Below are positions 24,532 through 33,282 of a stretch of DNA of 38,448 bases, one piece after another. The stretch covers positions 1-38,448 of the forward strand of contig CALFAY010000014.1 of the NCBI GenBank assembly GCA_937944855.1, read 5' to 3'. Under the pieces are notes generated by a model. It ran no database searches, had not been told where the DNA came from, and saw only the letters and a list, made by a program, of their open reading frames with translations. Origin of the DNA: an uncultured Planctomycetota bacterium (GTDB lineage Bacteria > Planctomycetota > Planctomycetia > Gemmatales > HRBIN36). Every line of letters begins with the position of its first letter. Within the stretch, counting starts at the first letter, position 1. A program made the position numbers and the translations under genes.

Positions 24532-25878
24532 TCAGGACACCTCGGGATGGACCCAGGGCGAGCGGTAGGGCCGACGCAGGAGCTTGTTGGCCTCGGGATC
24601 GCCGACGACCTCGTGCTTCACCGGATCCCAGGTCAGCGTGCGGCCTAGCTGCATGGCGATGTTGGCCAGAATGCAACTGGCACTGCTGATGTGCCCCTCT
24701 TCGATGTCGGCGACCGGACGTCCGCCGCTGGCGATGGCCCGCAGGAAGTCGCGTTGGTGAGCACGATTGGCCTCGGCAGCGTGCAGCTCCAAATCCTTTT
24801 CCGTGCGATCTTCCGGATACTTGTCCACCACCACGGCAGTTCCGCTCTCGGTCGGTTCGTTCCGGCCTGTCGGGATGAAATCCCAGCGGTGGACGCTGAG
24901 TTTGAGCGTTCCCTTTTCGCCGTAAATGAACCCCGCCCAGGGGTACTCGGGATCAGGCGGATTGCCCCAGGTGCGGTGTTGCCAGACGATGGGGAACTGG
25001 TCGTACTCGAACGTCGCCGTCTGCGTGTCGGAGATGTTCGACTTGCCGCCCTTCTGGACGTAGATGCCGCCATGGGAACTGATGCGCTTGGGCCAGCCGA
25101 GGCCGAGTTGCCAGCGGATCATGTCGAGCATGTGGATGCACATGTCGCCGACGATGCCGTTGCCGTACTCCATGAACGTCCGCCACCAGCGGCGGTGCGG
25201 CAGACCGTCATAGGGCCGCAACGGAGCCGGACCAGTCCATAAGTCGTAATCGAGATGGTCCGGGACTGGCTGCACCGGCGGGTTGCCGTTGGCCCGCATG
25301 TGGTAGTAGCAGCAGATCTCGACGTGGCCAATGGTGCCCAGCTTCCCGGGCTTGACGATGCGTTCCATCGCATCAACGAGGTGCGGCGTGCTGCGGCGTT
25401 GCGTGCCAACCTGGACGACCCGCTTATGCTTCCTGGCGGCGGCGACCATCGCCTGACCTTCGACGACATCGCGGCTGATCGGCTTCTGCACATAAACATG
25501 AGCGCCGGCCTCGACCGCGGCGATCATGTGCAAGGCGTGCCAGTGGTCCGGGGAGCCCACGATGACGATGTCTAGGTCTTTGTCCTTGAGCATCTCCCGG
25601 TAGTCCTTGAAATGGCGGGGATGCTTCCTGGAAGCCTGCCGCTCGGCCACGAGGGCTGAGGTTTCCGCCATCATTTTGCTGTCGGGGTCGCAGATGGAGA
25701 CGACTTCCACGGGAGCGACCTGGATGAGCCGCAACAGGTCGCAGGTACCGTACCAGCCGCAGCCGATCAGGCCGACCCGAAACTTCATGTCGCCGAACGG
25801 CTCCGCATAGCGGCTCGTTCCAGCATAAACCAGGCTGGCGGCAACGGAGGATTGGAGAAATCTCCGGCGGTGCATCAT
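24532..25878 (-). CDS. Tat-exported Gfo/Idh/MocA-family oxidoreductase
   Basis: A 448-residue protein. A twin-arginine signal opens it (HRRRFLQSSVAASLVYAG, about residues 3-20). The Rossmann domain begins at about residue 32 with RVGLIGCGWYGTCDLLRL, then VEVVSICDPDS, and VGSPDHWHALHM and VYVQKPISRDV (the E/QKP motif that positions the catalytic Lys). The C-terminal alpha/beta domain includes EICCYYHMRANGNPP and GDMCIHMLDMIRWQLG. NAD(P)-dependent sugar or inositol oxidation is the usual role; secreted forms are a planctomycete hallmark and their substrates are mostly unknown. A tandem ATG offers starts at 25878 and 25875. AGGA lies about eight bases upstream. Confidence 0.92.
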   Translation of the reverse strand: MMHRRRFLQSSVAASLVYAGTSRYAEPFGDMKFRVGLIGCGWYGTCDLLRLIQVAPVEVVSICDPDSKMMAETSALVAERQASRKHPRHFKDYREMLKDKDLDIVIVGSPDHWHALHMIAAVEAGAHVYVQKPISRDVVEGQAMVAAARKHKRVVQVGTQRRSTPHLVDAMERIVKPGKLGTIGHVEICCYYHMRANGNPPVQPVPDHLDYDLWTGPAPLRPYDGLPHRRWWRTFMEYGNGIVGDMCIHMLDMIRWQLGLGWPKRISSHGGIYVQKGGKSNISDTQTATFEYDQFPIVWQHRTWGNPPDPEYPWAGFIYGEKGTLKLSVHRWDFIPTGRNEPTESGTAVVVDKYPEDRTEKDLELHAAEANRAHQRDFLRAIASGGRPVADIEEGHISSASCILANIAMQLGRTLTWDPVKHEVVGDPEANKLLRRPYRSPWVHPEVS

Positions 25879-25939
25879 GGCTCAGTTCCTTCCGATGCGA
25901 TCTGAGGAAATACGCCGTCCCGACCAAACAGCAACCCCC

Positions 25940-25993
25940 GCTAACGCGGCGGGTTGAACTGGACAAACCGCCCGTTAGGCCCGCCGCGTCAGC
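25940..25993. repeat. REP-like intergenic palindrome
   Basis: Between two minus-strand genes, GCTAACGCGGCGGG (25940-25953) and CCCGCCGCGTCAGC (25980-25993) are inverted repeats with one mismatch, around a 26-base centre. A second, mutually exclusive hairpin is formed by CAACCCCCGC (25932-25941) and GCGGCGGGTTG (25946-25956). No T tract follows on either strand, so it is not a classical terminator. The form suggests a dispersed REP/boundary element. Confidence 0.6.
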
Positions 25994-26011
25994 AAAGGGA
26001 AGTTTGCGTCT

Positions 26012-27754
26012 TTAGCGAAGCCGCAGCTTGTCGATGTACTCCTGCCAGCGCTGCGGATTGCGTCCGAAGTCCTTGCCATCCGACAAAGCCTTGAGGGATT
26101 CCTCGGCGGCCTCGGCAATGTCGTCGTTGCTGTCGGTCAGCAGTTTGACCAGTTCCGGCATGGCTTTCTGATCGCCTTTGATGCCCAAGGCCCGGACGGC
26201 GGCCAGGCGCACTTCGACATCCTCCTCGGTAAGCCGCTTGACCAGGCTGGCCAGGGTCTGCCGCGACAGTCGCTCAGCCAGAGCGCGGCGGACCATCTCC
26301 TTGTGCTCGTCCTTGGCCTGGGCGACCAGATCGATCAGCGCCTGCGTGAAGTTGCCGGTGCTGTCTTTGGTATCTTGGAGGATTTCGAGGATTTCCCGCT
26401 GCCGTTGCGGACGGGAGATGAGGAATTCGCCGCTGAGCTTCTTGGCTTCGGCCTCGGCCTTGTCCGGAGCGATTTCCCGGACGGGACGATTGGTCGCTGG
26501 CTTCTTGGTTCCGCTTAGCGGATCCTGAGCCGTAGCGGCTTTGAGCGGATCGTAGGTTCCCGAGCGAAGCACCGCGGTGCCGCTGATGTCGCCGACCAGG
26601 TTGGCCTTGCGGAGGAAGAGCAGTGCGAAAGCCGTGTCGATGTTTGGCGTTTCCTCGATCATCCAGGAGCCGTTCTGTTGCTGCGAACGGAGGAGAATGT
26701 TGGCTCCGTAGTTGTACCAGTCGATGCCGTTGTAATCCTTCCAGCGGTAGGTGACGGAAACACGTTCGAGGGACCACAGAAAATACAGGAAGTGAGGAAT
26801 GTCCCGGGGCGATTTGGTGAGGGCATGGGCGATGTAAGCCTTGGCTTTCATCACGGCGGGGTCGGCATCAAGGTCCATGCGAGGCAGAGGCATCGGCGGC
26901 TTGGGATTGGATTCGTCGATCGTGTCGCCTCCCGCCCGCAGAGCCGCGGCCTGCTCCCGCTTGGTTCCGTAGGCGATAGCCAGGCCAAGCAGTCCGGCGC
27001 AGGTCATCGAAGGGGTGGACTCCTGACTGCCGCCGACGCCGATGTTCATGCCGTAGTTCCAGCCGCCATCCTCCCGCTGCGTCTTGCGAAACCGCCACTC
27101 GGCAAGCAAGAGCGGATAATCCACGGGCACATCGTGGACGCGGGCCACCCACAGGGCCAGCACGGCAAACTGGGTATTGGAATTGTCGCTGCCCAGTCCG
27201 CTGCCGCCGCCCGTCTGGCCGCTGCCTTGCACGTTTTTGACGTTGCGGAGGCGTTTCAAAGCCGCCATCCATTGGGCTTCCTGCTGAGCGTTCAGGATCG
27301 GCACGTCATAGCTCCACCCGCCGTCGGCCTGATTCTGAGCGGCGGCCAGACGGACAGCCATGCGGCGGACCAGCTCCGGGTCCTTGCCGTGGCGATAGCG
27401 GTCCAGAAAGATCGTGGCCAGGGAAATCGAGTAGGTCTTGGTCAGACGGGGCACGGCACTGCGGACGATGGCGGCCGCTTCGGTAATCATCTTATCATCC
27501 CGGGGCACGTCGCTTTCCAGAAGCGCCAGGCCAACCAGGGCTGTCGCGCCGATGTTCCATTCTTGATCGGGTCCGCCCGTCCGATGGACCCAGAACCCCG
27601 GTGCTGCCTGATTGGACCGCAGGAATCGCACGGCTGCGGCCACGGATTTGTCGATGGCGTCTTTATCGACCTCTTCGGTTCGCCCCACCGACGAGGGGCC
27701 TGCCAAGATCAACAAGGCCGGCAGCGCCGCGAACATGAGCCACAACCATCGCAT
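26012..27754 (-). CDS. Exported alpha/alpha-toroid protein with C-terminal HEAT repeats
   Basis: A 580-residue protein. A signal peptide (about 1-24, LWLMFAALPALLILAGP) precedes a toroid of the squalene-cyclase/prenyltransferase type (about 30-370), seen in its repeats: AAVRFLRSNQ, then QADGGWSYD, EDGGWNYGMN and QNGSWMIEE, each with a G-G-W/S-W turn. A linker region (about 380-470) is followed by HEAT-like repeats (about 490-560, VRLAAVRALGIKGDQKAMPEL, then DIAEAAEESLKAL). No DXDD acid motif of true cyclases was seen, so terpene cyclisation is unlikely. It is probably a protein-binding envelope protein common in planctomycetes. Start ATG 27754 has GAGGAG with eight-base spacing. Confidence 0.88.
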   Translation of the reverse strand: MRWLWLMFAALPALLILAGPSSVGRTEEVDKDAIDKSVAAAVRFLRSNQAAPGFWVHRTGGPDQEWNIGATALVGLALLESDVPRDDKMITEAAAIVRSAVPRLTKTYSISLATIFLDRYRHGKDPELVRRMAVRLAAAQNQADGGWSYDVPILNAQQEAQWMAALKRLRNVKNVQGSGQTGGGSGLGSDNSNTQFAVLALWVARVHDVPVDYPLLLAEWRFRKTQREDGGWNYGMNIGVGGSQESTPSMTCAGLLGLAIAYGTKREQAAALRAGGDTIDESNPKPPMPLPRMDLDADPAVMKAKAYIAHALTKSPRDIPHFLYFLWSLERVSVTYRWKDYNGIDWYNYGANILLRSQQQNGSWMIEETPNIDTAFALLFLRKANLVGDISGTAVLRSGTYDPLKAATAQDPLSGTKKPATNRPVREIAPDKAEAEAKKLSGEFLISRPQRQREILEILQDTKDSTGNFTQALIDLVAQAKDEHKEMVRRALAERLSRQTLASLVKRLTEEDVEVRLAAVRALGIKGDQKAMPELVKLLTDSNDDIAEAAEESLKALSDGKDFGRNPQRWQEYIDKLRLR

Positions 27755-27939
27755 TGCCCGGTCTCCTCATGAAGGGGAAATAATACCTTTGCGTCCTATC
27801 TTAGCGAAGAAGCACAACACCCTGCAATCATTTGCTCGGACTTTCGCCTTGCATCGCCAGAGCACTCGCGGCATAAGGCGCAGTCCTTTTCGCCGCAGCA
27901 GCGATGCTCGGTTGGGGATGCCAGGCAGGGTGGCCAGGG

Positions 27940-28584
27940 ATGGTCAAACCATTCGATCCGTACAAGCTGGCTCGCTGTATTCCGCTACACCTTGCGCAGT
28001 TGGTGTTGACCGCGATCCTGGGGTGTGCCAGCGGTCCCCTCCCCAGCAATCCCTTTTTCGCCGATCCCGGCCACGAAGCCACCCCGCTGCTGGCAGGCAA
28101 CGAACCCAATCCGATCTGGGTGCCTCAACGCCCCGAAGCCTACGCCTTGGTCTTCGACACGACCTGCGACGTGCTGGACGAATACTTCGACATCGCCTAT
28201 TCCAACCGCTTCTCCGGCGAGATTCGCACGCATCCTCTGGTCACGGCCGGCTACTTCGACGGCTTCGGACTCCGGCTGGGATATTACGATCACTACGAGA
28301 ACCTCGAAGCGACGTTGCAATCCATCCGCCGGATCGCGTTCGTGACCATTACCCCGGCCACCAGCGGCGGCTATTACATCGACGTGCAGGTGTTCAAGGA
28401 GTTGGAAGACTTGCCCAGGCCGTCTCATGCCGCCGCCGGCAGTGCCTCCTACCGCACCGACAATCCCATCGAACGCCAGTATGCGGTCGTCGATCCGTAC
28501 TACATCCGACGCGGCTGGCTGCCTTTCGGTCGGGATCACGCCCTGGAACAGCGGATCTTGCAGCGGCTCAAGGAATGCCTGTGA
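27940..28584 (+). CDS. Predicted lipoprotein, planctomycete type
   Basis: A 214-residue protein with a lipoprotein signal (LHLAQLVLTAILGC, acylated Cys at about residue 29, lipobox I-L-G-C). The mature part contains YALVFDTTCDVLDEYFDIAY and the later segment YYIDVQVFKELEDL, which read as a compact alpha/beta domain; a Trp-rich YYIRRGWLPFG lies near the end. I recognise it as a hypothetical type common to planctomycetes, not as a named family. ATG 27940 is chosen because it gives a normal signal peptide; the frame is also open from ATG 27904 (12 residues more). Its ribosome site is unremarkable. It converges on the histidine kinase gene. Confidence 0.8.
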   Translation: MVKPFDPYKLARCIPLHLAQLVLTAILGCASGPLPSNPFFADPGHEATPLLAGNEPNPIWVPQRPEAYALVFDTTCDVLDEYFDIAYSNRFSGEIRTHPLVTAGYFDGFGLRLGYYDHYENLEATLQSIRRIAFVTITPATSGGYYIDVQVFKELEDLPRPSHAAAGSASYRTDNPIERQYAVVDPYYIRRGWLPFGRDHALEQRILQRLKECL

Positions 28585-28629
28585 GGAGACGCTGGCAAAG
28601 CCGCGCGGAGTTGTAATCGCGGGATGCTC

Positions 28630-29382
28630 TCAGCTCGGCAGGGGGAGTTTGACCGTGAAGACGGAACCCTTTCCGACGACGCTCTCGACGCGGATGCGGC
28701 CGTGATGCTGCTCGATGATCTGCCGACACACGCTCAAGCCCAGTCCGGTGCCGCCGTGGCCGTTCTCGTCCGGCTGCTTGGTCGTGTAGAAGGGTTCGAA
28801 GATCAACCGCAGCTTGTCAGGCGGGATGCCGCAGCCGGTGTCGGCGACGCGAATCTCAACCATGTTGCTTTCGCGGACTTCCCGAACCTGGACGCGGAGC
28901 AGTCCGCCCCGCGGCATGGCCTGCCGGGCGTTGATGATGAGGTTGAGGAGGATCTGCTCGATCTGCCCGGGCACGACACACGCTTTGGGCCGACCTTCGA
29001 AGCGCGTCTCGACCGTGATGTGATGCTTGCTCAGGTCCTTTGCTGTCAGGATCAGCACTTCTTCGACCAGGGCCACGATGTCGCAGACTTCCCGCCGGTT
29101 GATGCTCTTGCGGGCGAAGCCGAGCATACTTCCGGTGATGGCTGCCGCCCGCTGACCAGCCTTGAGGATCTTTTCCAACGCGTTGACCCGAGCAGATTCG
29201 TTGTCGGCCCGCAGTCCCAGCTTGGCGTAGTTGATGATGGTCGTCAGGATGTTATTGAACTCATGGGCGACGCTGGACGCCAGGGTGCCGACGCTGCTGA
29301 GCTTTTGCGCTTGCAGGAGCTGCTGGCGGAGATGCTCGGCCTCCTGCGTCGTCGGCGTCTCGACCGAATTGGTCATCGTCAC
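28630..29382 (-). CDS. Soluble histidine kinase (HATPase type) without a sensor domain
   Basis: A 250-residue kinase. The HisKA dimerisation helix has the phosphoryl-accepting H40 (SSVAHEFNNILTTI). The ATP-binding domain has the N box (LLNLIINARQAM), G1 (ADTGCGIPP), F box (FEPFYTTK) and G2 (GTGLGLSVC). There is no membrane segment, PAS or HAMP domain; the N-terminus is only a short coiled coil (EAEHLRQQLLQAQK). It must get its signal from a partner protein. Start: GTG 29382 has GGGAGG seven bases upstream; ATG 29376 would lie 13 bases away. No response regulator is next to it; the NtrC protein at 4429-5838 is the only one in the window. Confidence 0.93.
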   Translation of the reverse strand: MTMTNSVETPTTQEAEHLRQQLLQAQKLSSVGTLASSVAHEFNNILTTIINYAKLGLRADNESARVNALEKILKAGQRAAAITGSMLGFARKSINRREVCDIVALVEEVLILTAKDLSKHHITVETRFEGRPKACVVPGQIEQILLNLIINARQAMPRGGLLRVQVREVRESNMVEIRVADTGCGIPPDKLRLIFEPFYTTKQPDENGHGGTGLGLSVCRQIIEQHHGRIRVESVVGKGSVFTVKLPLPS

Positions 29383-29596
29383 AGCGTAACCTCCCGGGCT
29401 TATCCGATGCCGCTGCGGTCTGGCGGTCGGCGCGTGCGTCCGCATACAGATATCGGTAGCGGCATCATGGCGTCTTCATCTTAACTGCCGACCGTTCAAC
29501 CGCTTAAAACAAACCGACATCGCGGACCAGATAGGCTTCGGCAATTCAAGGACGGGCAGGACCGGTGCACAGCCTGGCTCGCTTGCACGCTCTGCG

Positions 29597-30175
29597 TCAA
29601 TCGCGGTAAAGGCGATGGGTCTCGATATAGCATTCGACGGCGCGGGGCAGCAGATAGCGGATGGTCCGGCCCGACTGCACGCGCTTGCGGATGTCGCTGC
29701 TGGAGATGTCGATCCGCGGGGCGTCCACCCACACGACACGAAAAGGGGGTGGAAGCTCAGGGGGCCTCTCGGCTCCCGGCCGAAACGTCACGACCAGGGT
29801 AGCCAGTTCGGCAATGCGGTCCGGCCGGTACCAGGACGGCAGGTCCTGCAACGAATCCGAGCCGAGCAGCAGAAACAAGTCCGCCTCCGGGTGTTCCGCT
29901 TGCAGTTGGGACAGCGTATCCACGGTGAAACTGGGACCGGGGCGGTCTTTCTCGATCTGGCTGACCTGGAAAGCGGGGTGCCCGGCAACGGCCAGTTCAA
30001 GCATTTCGACCCGGCGAAAAAACGGCGTCTGTTCCCGATCCAGTTTATGCGGAGGCCGTGGAGCCGGGACAAACAGCACCAGATCAAGACGCGCCGCTTC
30101 CCGGCTGTTCTCGGCCAGGATCAGATGCCCGTAATGGACTGGATCGAACGAGCCGCCAAAGACCCCGACGCGCAT
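29597..30175 (-). CDS. nadD: Nicotinate-nucleotide adenylyltransferase
   Basis: A 192-residue enzyme of NAD biosynthesis that joins nicotinate mononucleotide and ATP to form deamido-NAD in the cytoplasm. Nucleotidyltransferase motifs are clear: GGSFDPVHYGHL (residues 7-18), PPHK (41-44), the GSDS region (105-108) and ISSSDIRKR (157-165). Length and order are normal. Many bacteria have nadD next to rsfS and obg; here it instead follows the GH57 gene on the same strand, 63 bases after its stop, and may share its transcript. The ribosome site was not strong. Confidence 0.96.
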   Translation of the reverse strand: MRVGVFGGSFDPVHYGHLILAENSREAARLDLVLFVPAPRPPHKLDREQTPFFRRVEMLELAVAGHPAFQVSQIEKDRPGPSFTVDTLSQLQAEHPEADLFLLLGSDSLQDLPSWYRPDRIAELATLVVTFRPGAERPPELPPPFRVVWVDAPRIDISSSDIRKRVQSGRTIRYLLPRAVECYIETHRLYRD

Positions 30176-30238
30176 GGCAGACCCCTTCGCACCTCACCTC
30201 GGCCCTCTCCCCCGGAACAGAATGCTTCTCTGGACGGG

Positions 30239-32374
30239 TCACGCGCTGGAAGCTCGCACCACATGCAGGCTCAGTTCCAGGCCCACTTCCCAGCGTCCCG
30301 AATCTTTGGGTTCGATGAGCCAGTGAGGCATTACCGTCGTGCTCTGATGCACCATCTCGAAGCCGCCCTCGGATTGGCTGACCGTCTGGATCGGAAACGC
30401 CCAGACGCCGCTGGGACGCGAGAACCGCAGCGTCGCATCCAGTCCCAGCCACTCATCTGTCAAACCAAAACTCCGCACGGCGGAAACGTCCTGAAGCGTC
30501 TGCAACTGTCCGGCGCGCGGCCGACCATCGAAGTGGAAGTAGCGGTCGTCCTGCCCTGCCGCCAGACCGGCGAATTGGAACTCGATGGCGAACCGGAGGG
30601 GCATCTCCCGCGGCAAGTCTTCCAGGACGTAGCGAAAAACAAGGGTGTTTCCACCGGCCTTCAGAACGATCGTTTTGCTCAGCAGAACCGACCTGCCGCC
30701 GATACTGCCCCGGCGGGTCATCACCACCTGCACTTCGTCAGCCGACTGGCGGACGTTCGTCTCGTATGGCCCGGTCACGAAGTCGCCAAGCTCCTGGAAG
30801 CGATTCGAGGCGATGTCGGCCAGCTTCGCCTGCGGAAGCAGGAAATGGTCCAGGAGCGCCTTGCGTTGATAAGTGTCGTAGATCAGGGCCTTTTCCAGGT
30901 TGGCTTGCTTGAAGCGGACGCCCTCGACCACCTTGCTCACCACGCTTTCCGCCGACGCTCCCTGAGCGACCTGGCGAATGGTGTCGTGATACGCCTCGTC
31001 CCGTCGGGACAAGGTGGCCAGGAGATTGTGACGGACGCCTCGGATGTCCAACTCGTAGATCATGCCGCCGCGGTGCGGAGCGAGGTACACGGCCAGATGC
31101 GAATTGCTGATCTGGACTTCCGGCTGAGCGTCGAGATCGAAGTCCTCAGTGCGAGCCTCTGCGGCGTTGGCTTTCGGTGCGGCCTTTTCCAAATGGTTTT
31201 CGGCCTTGATGAGGTGGTGATACACGGCATTGCGTAGATGCGGCAGATACAAGCCGCCGAAGGCCCCGTGCCAGAACGGGCAGTTGCATTGGGCGCGGTA
31301 AAGGTCCTGACGGGCGGAAGCCACGTCGGGATTGCCCTCCGCAACAGGCCAGAGGGCCTGGATCCGCCGGCTGATTTCCAGCATCCGACAATACATTTCC
31401 CGGACTTCGGGATACTTGGCCCGGAAGTTCCGCCACATGCCGCCGCGGAGAAACGACCGAAGCCGCGGCCAACGGGGATCCTGTTCCAGCGCGCGCACCA
31501 ACTCGGTGTAGAGCCGCTGGCGGTGCGGAGGCAGCGCCCACTCCGTCATCTCGCGGTAGCTGCAATCGGGCAGATAGACGAGTCCCTGCGAGCGGGTTTC
31601 GTCGAGCGCCTGAGAAAGCGTGCAGAAGCGGATCCAGTCGCGGTTAGCCCGCAACAGGTCGAAGAACCGCCACAACCAACCGTCGGTGTAGCAGTGCTTG
31701 TGCGTCTCCGGCCAGGCCCCGAATTTCTCTCCATCATCGGCACAGACCACGACCGGATCGGCGAACCGGCCTGCTACTTCCCGTAGATAGCCGATGGCTT
31801 CTTCCGGGCTTTTCCAGGGGACGAGGTAGCGCATCGGTTCGCTGATCGGCCAGACCTTGAGCAGGCGGCCCTCGTCCTCAGTCAGGAACCAGCCGAACAA
31901 TTGCTCTTCGTCCAGACCGGCTTGGCGGAAGTGGAAATCGTCGAGCAGGGTGTATTCGATGCCGGCCTCGGCGAGGTCGGCGACGAAATCGGGTTCCCAG
32001 ACTCGCTCGGCCAGCCACATGCCGCGGATGCGGCAGTCGAAGAGGCGTTGCAGGTAATCGGTGTAGCTGCGGATCTGACCCAGACGATCCCAGCGGGGCA
32101 ACATGCTAAGGATGGGTTCGTAGAAACCGCCGCCGAGAATCTCGATCCGACCCTGACGAACCAGGGCTTTGAGCCTTTCGACGTACTCCGGCCGCCGGGC
32201 TTCGAGCCATTCCAGGAGGCAACCACTGGTGTGCACGGTGATCGGGATCTCGGGGTAATGCTCGATCAGGTCCAGCAATGGGGCGTATCCGTCGCGGTAG
32301 GCCTGTTCGAAGACGGAATCGAAGTTGCCGACCGGCTGATGGTTGTGGACTCCGAACACGAAGCGTAGGGGCAT
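30239..32374 (-). CDS. GH57 4-alpha-glucanotransferase/alpha-amylase
   Basis: A 711-residue cytoplasmic enzyme. The GH57 barrel begins LRFVFGVHNHQPVGNFDS, with the nucleophile E123 (WLAERVWEP) and acid D214 (VVCADDGEKFG); these numbers equal those of the Thermococcus litoralis 4-alpha-glucanotransferase. The middle domain (about 300-400, DUF1925-like) and the C-terminal beta domain (about 415-700, DUF1926-like, HLAVYLAPHRGGMIYELDIRG) complete the family's architecture. It should cut and rejoin alpha-1,4-glucans in glycogen or maltodextrin metabolism. No signal peptide is seen. AGGAGG lies eight bases before the ATG. Whether hydrolysis or transfer dominates cannot be told from the sequence. 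Confidence 0.95.
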   Translation of the reverse strand: MPLRFVFGVHNHQPVGNFDSVFEQAYRDGYAPLLDLIEHYPEIPITVHTSGCLLEWLEARRPEYVERLKALVRQGRIEILGGGFYEPILSMLPRWDRLGQIRSYTDYLQRLFDCRIRGMWLAERVWEPDFVADLAEAGIEYTLLDDFHFRQAGLDEEQLFGWFLTEDEGRLLKVWPISEPMRYLVPWKSPEEAIGYLREVAGRFADPVVVCADDGEKFGAWPETHKHCYTDGWLWRFFDLLRANRDWIRFCTLSQALDETRSQGLVYLPDCSYREMTEWALPPHRQRLYTELVRALEQDPRWPRLRSFLRGGMWRNFRAKYPEVREMYCRMLEISRRIQALWPVAEGNPDVASARQDLYRAQCNCPFWHGAFGGLYLPHLRNAVYHHLIKAENHLEKAAPKANAAEARTEDFDLDAQPEVQISNSHLAVYLAPHRGGMIYELDIRGVRHNLLATLSRRDEAYHDTIRQVAQGASAESVVSKVVEGVRFKQANLEKALIYDTYQRKALLDHFLLPQAKLADIASNRFQELGDFVTGPYETNVRQSADEVQVVMTRRGSIGGRSVLLSKTIVLKAGGNTLVFRYVLEDLPREMPLRFAIEFQFAGLAAGQDDRYFHFDGRPRAGQLQTLQDVSAVRSFGLTDEWLGLDATLRFSRPSGVWAFPIQTVSQSEGGFEMVHQSTTVMPHWLIEPKDSGRWEVGLELSLHVVRASSA

Positions 32375-32464
32375 GGGAATTACCTCCTGTCGCTTTCGTT
32401 GTACGTCCGAGATGCGTAGGCGTCCGGGAGCCGGGTCCGTTGCGAACCGCCTGATCGCATTTTG

Positions 32465-32493
32465 TTGACCTTGCGAAAGCCGAACGATACGAC
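32465..32493 (+). promoter_or_regulatory. Sigma-70-like promoter of the ECF sigma gene
   Basis: TTGACC (32465-32470), a 17-base spacer and TACGAC (32488-32493) predict a start near 32500 and a leader of about 44 bases, supporting ATG 32544 over GTG 32508. Confidence 0.7.
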
Positions 32494-32543
32494 TACCGCA
32501 TCAGCCCGTGCCCCACAGTTTCACCGCTCAGAGGCTTCGAGAG

Positions 32544-33212
32544 ATGCCGACCGAGACCCCCGCATCAGCGGAAGCCAGCCGGGAGAACCGATCCGGCAAC
32601 GAGGATCTGGAGCTGTTCCGGCGAGCACGGACCGGGGACTTTTCGGCCTTTGAACAACTCGTGGATCGGTTTCAGCCGCGGGTCTTCGGACTGGCCCTGC
32701 GGATGCTGGGAAACAGCCACGACGCCGAGGATGTCACGCAGCAGACGTTCGTGAGCATGATCGAACATCTCGACCAGTTCCGCGAGGAGTCCAGCGTCGC
32801 GGCCTGGGTCTTCCGCATCGCCGCCAATTACGCCCTGAAGCTGATCCGCAAACGTCGCGGCCTGCCGATGGTGAGCGTGGATGCTGAACCCGACGATCCG
32901 GAAAGCTATGCCTCGGTCCCGCACCCGGAGTTCATCGCCCCCTGGCGGGAAGATCCCGTCCTGCTGGTCCAGAGGAACGAACTGCGGGGCCTGCTCGACG
33001 AGGCCATTTCCGAACTGGACGAAAAACATCGGGTAGTCTTTATTCTGAGGGACGTCGAGGGACTTTCCGTCCGCGAGACGGCCGAAGCGCTGGGATTGAC
33101 CGAGGCCAACGTGAAAGTGCGTTTAATGCGTGCTCGGATGCACCTGCGGGAACGGCTCACGCGGGTCCTCGGCGATGAGAGCCGTCGGCTTGTGCCCGAT
33201 CATCGTCACTGA
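32544..33212 (+). CDS. ECF-type RNA polymerase sigma factor
   Basis: A 222-residue sigma factor. Region 2 (about 25-95) has AFEQLVDRFQPRVFGLALRM and the helix that recognises the -10 element (DAEDVTQQTFVSM), then SSVAAWVFRIAANYAL. Region 4 (about 145-210) has LDEKHRVVFILRDVEGLS, RETAEALGLTEANVKVRLMR, the helix-turn-helix for the -35 element. No region 1.1 or 3 is present, so it is of the ECF type. It should direct transcription of a small regulon in response to an envelope signal. ATG 32544 follows GAGAG and agrees with the mapped promoter. The zinc-type anti-sigma gene lies 70 bases downstream. Confidence 0.95.
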   Translation: MPTETPASAEASRENRSGNEDLELFRRARTGDFSAFEQLVDRFQPRVFGLALRMLGNSHDAEDVTQQTFVSMIEHLDQFREESSVAAWVFRIAANYALKLIRKRRGLPMVSVDAEPDDPESYASVPHPEFIAPWREDPVLLVQRNELRGLLDEAISELDEKHRVVFILRDVEGLSVRETAEALGLTEANVKVRLMRARMHLRERLTRVLGDESRRLVPDHRH

Positions 33213-33282
33213 GCGTCACTTCGGATTTTGTAACTAGGACGGGGTCTGCTGCATCGTACTGGAAAGATGGCGGGGAAGAGCG

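Noticed and set aside
27612..28616. A 334-codon plus-strand frame over the lipoprotein
   Set aside because: It is in another frame from the lipoprotein, is Arg/Ser-rich and has no ribosome site.
29615..31237. A 540-codon plus-strand frame opposite nadD and GH57
   Set aside because: Both minus-strand genes are full-length with catalytic motifs; this frame is a composition artefact.
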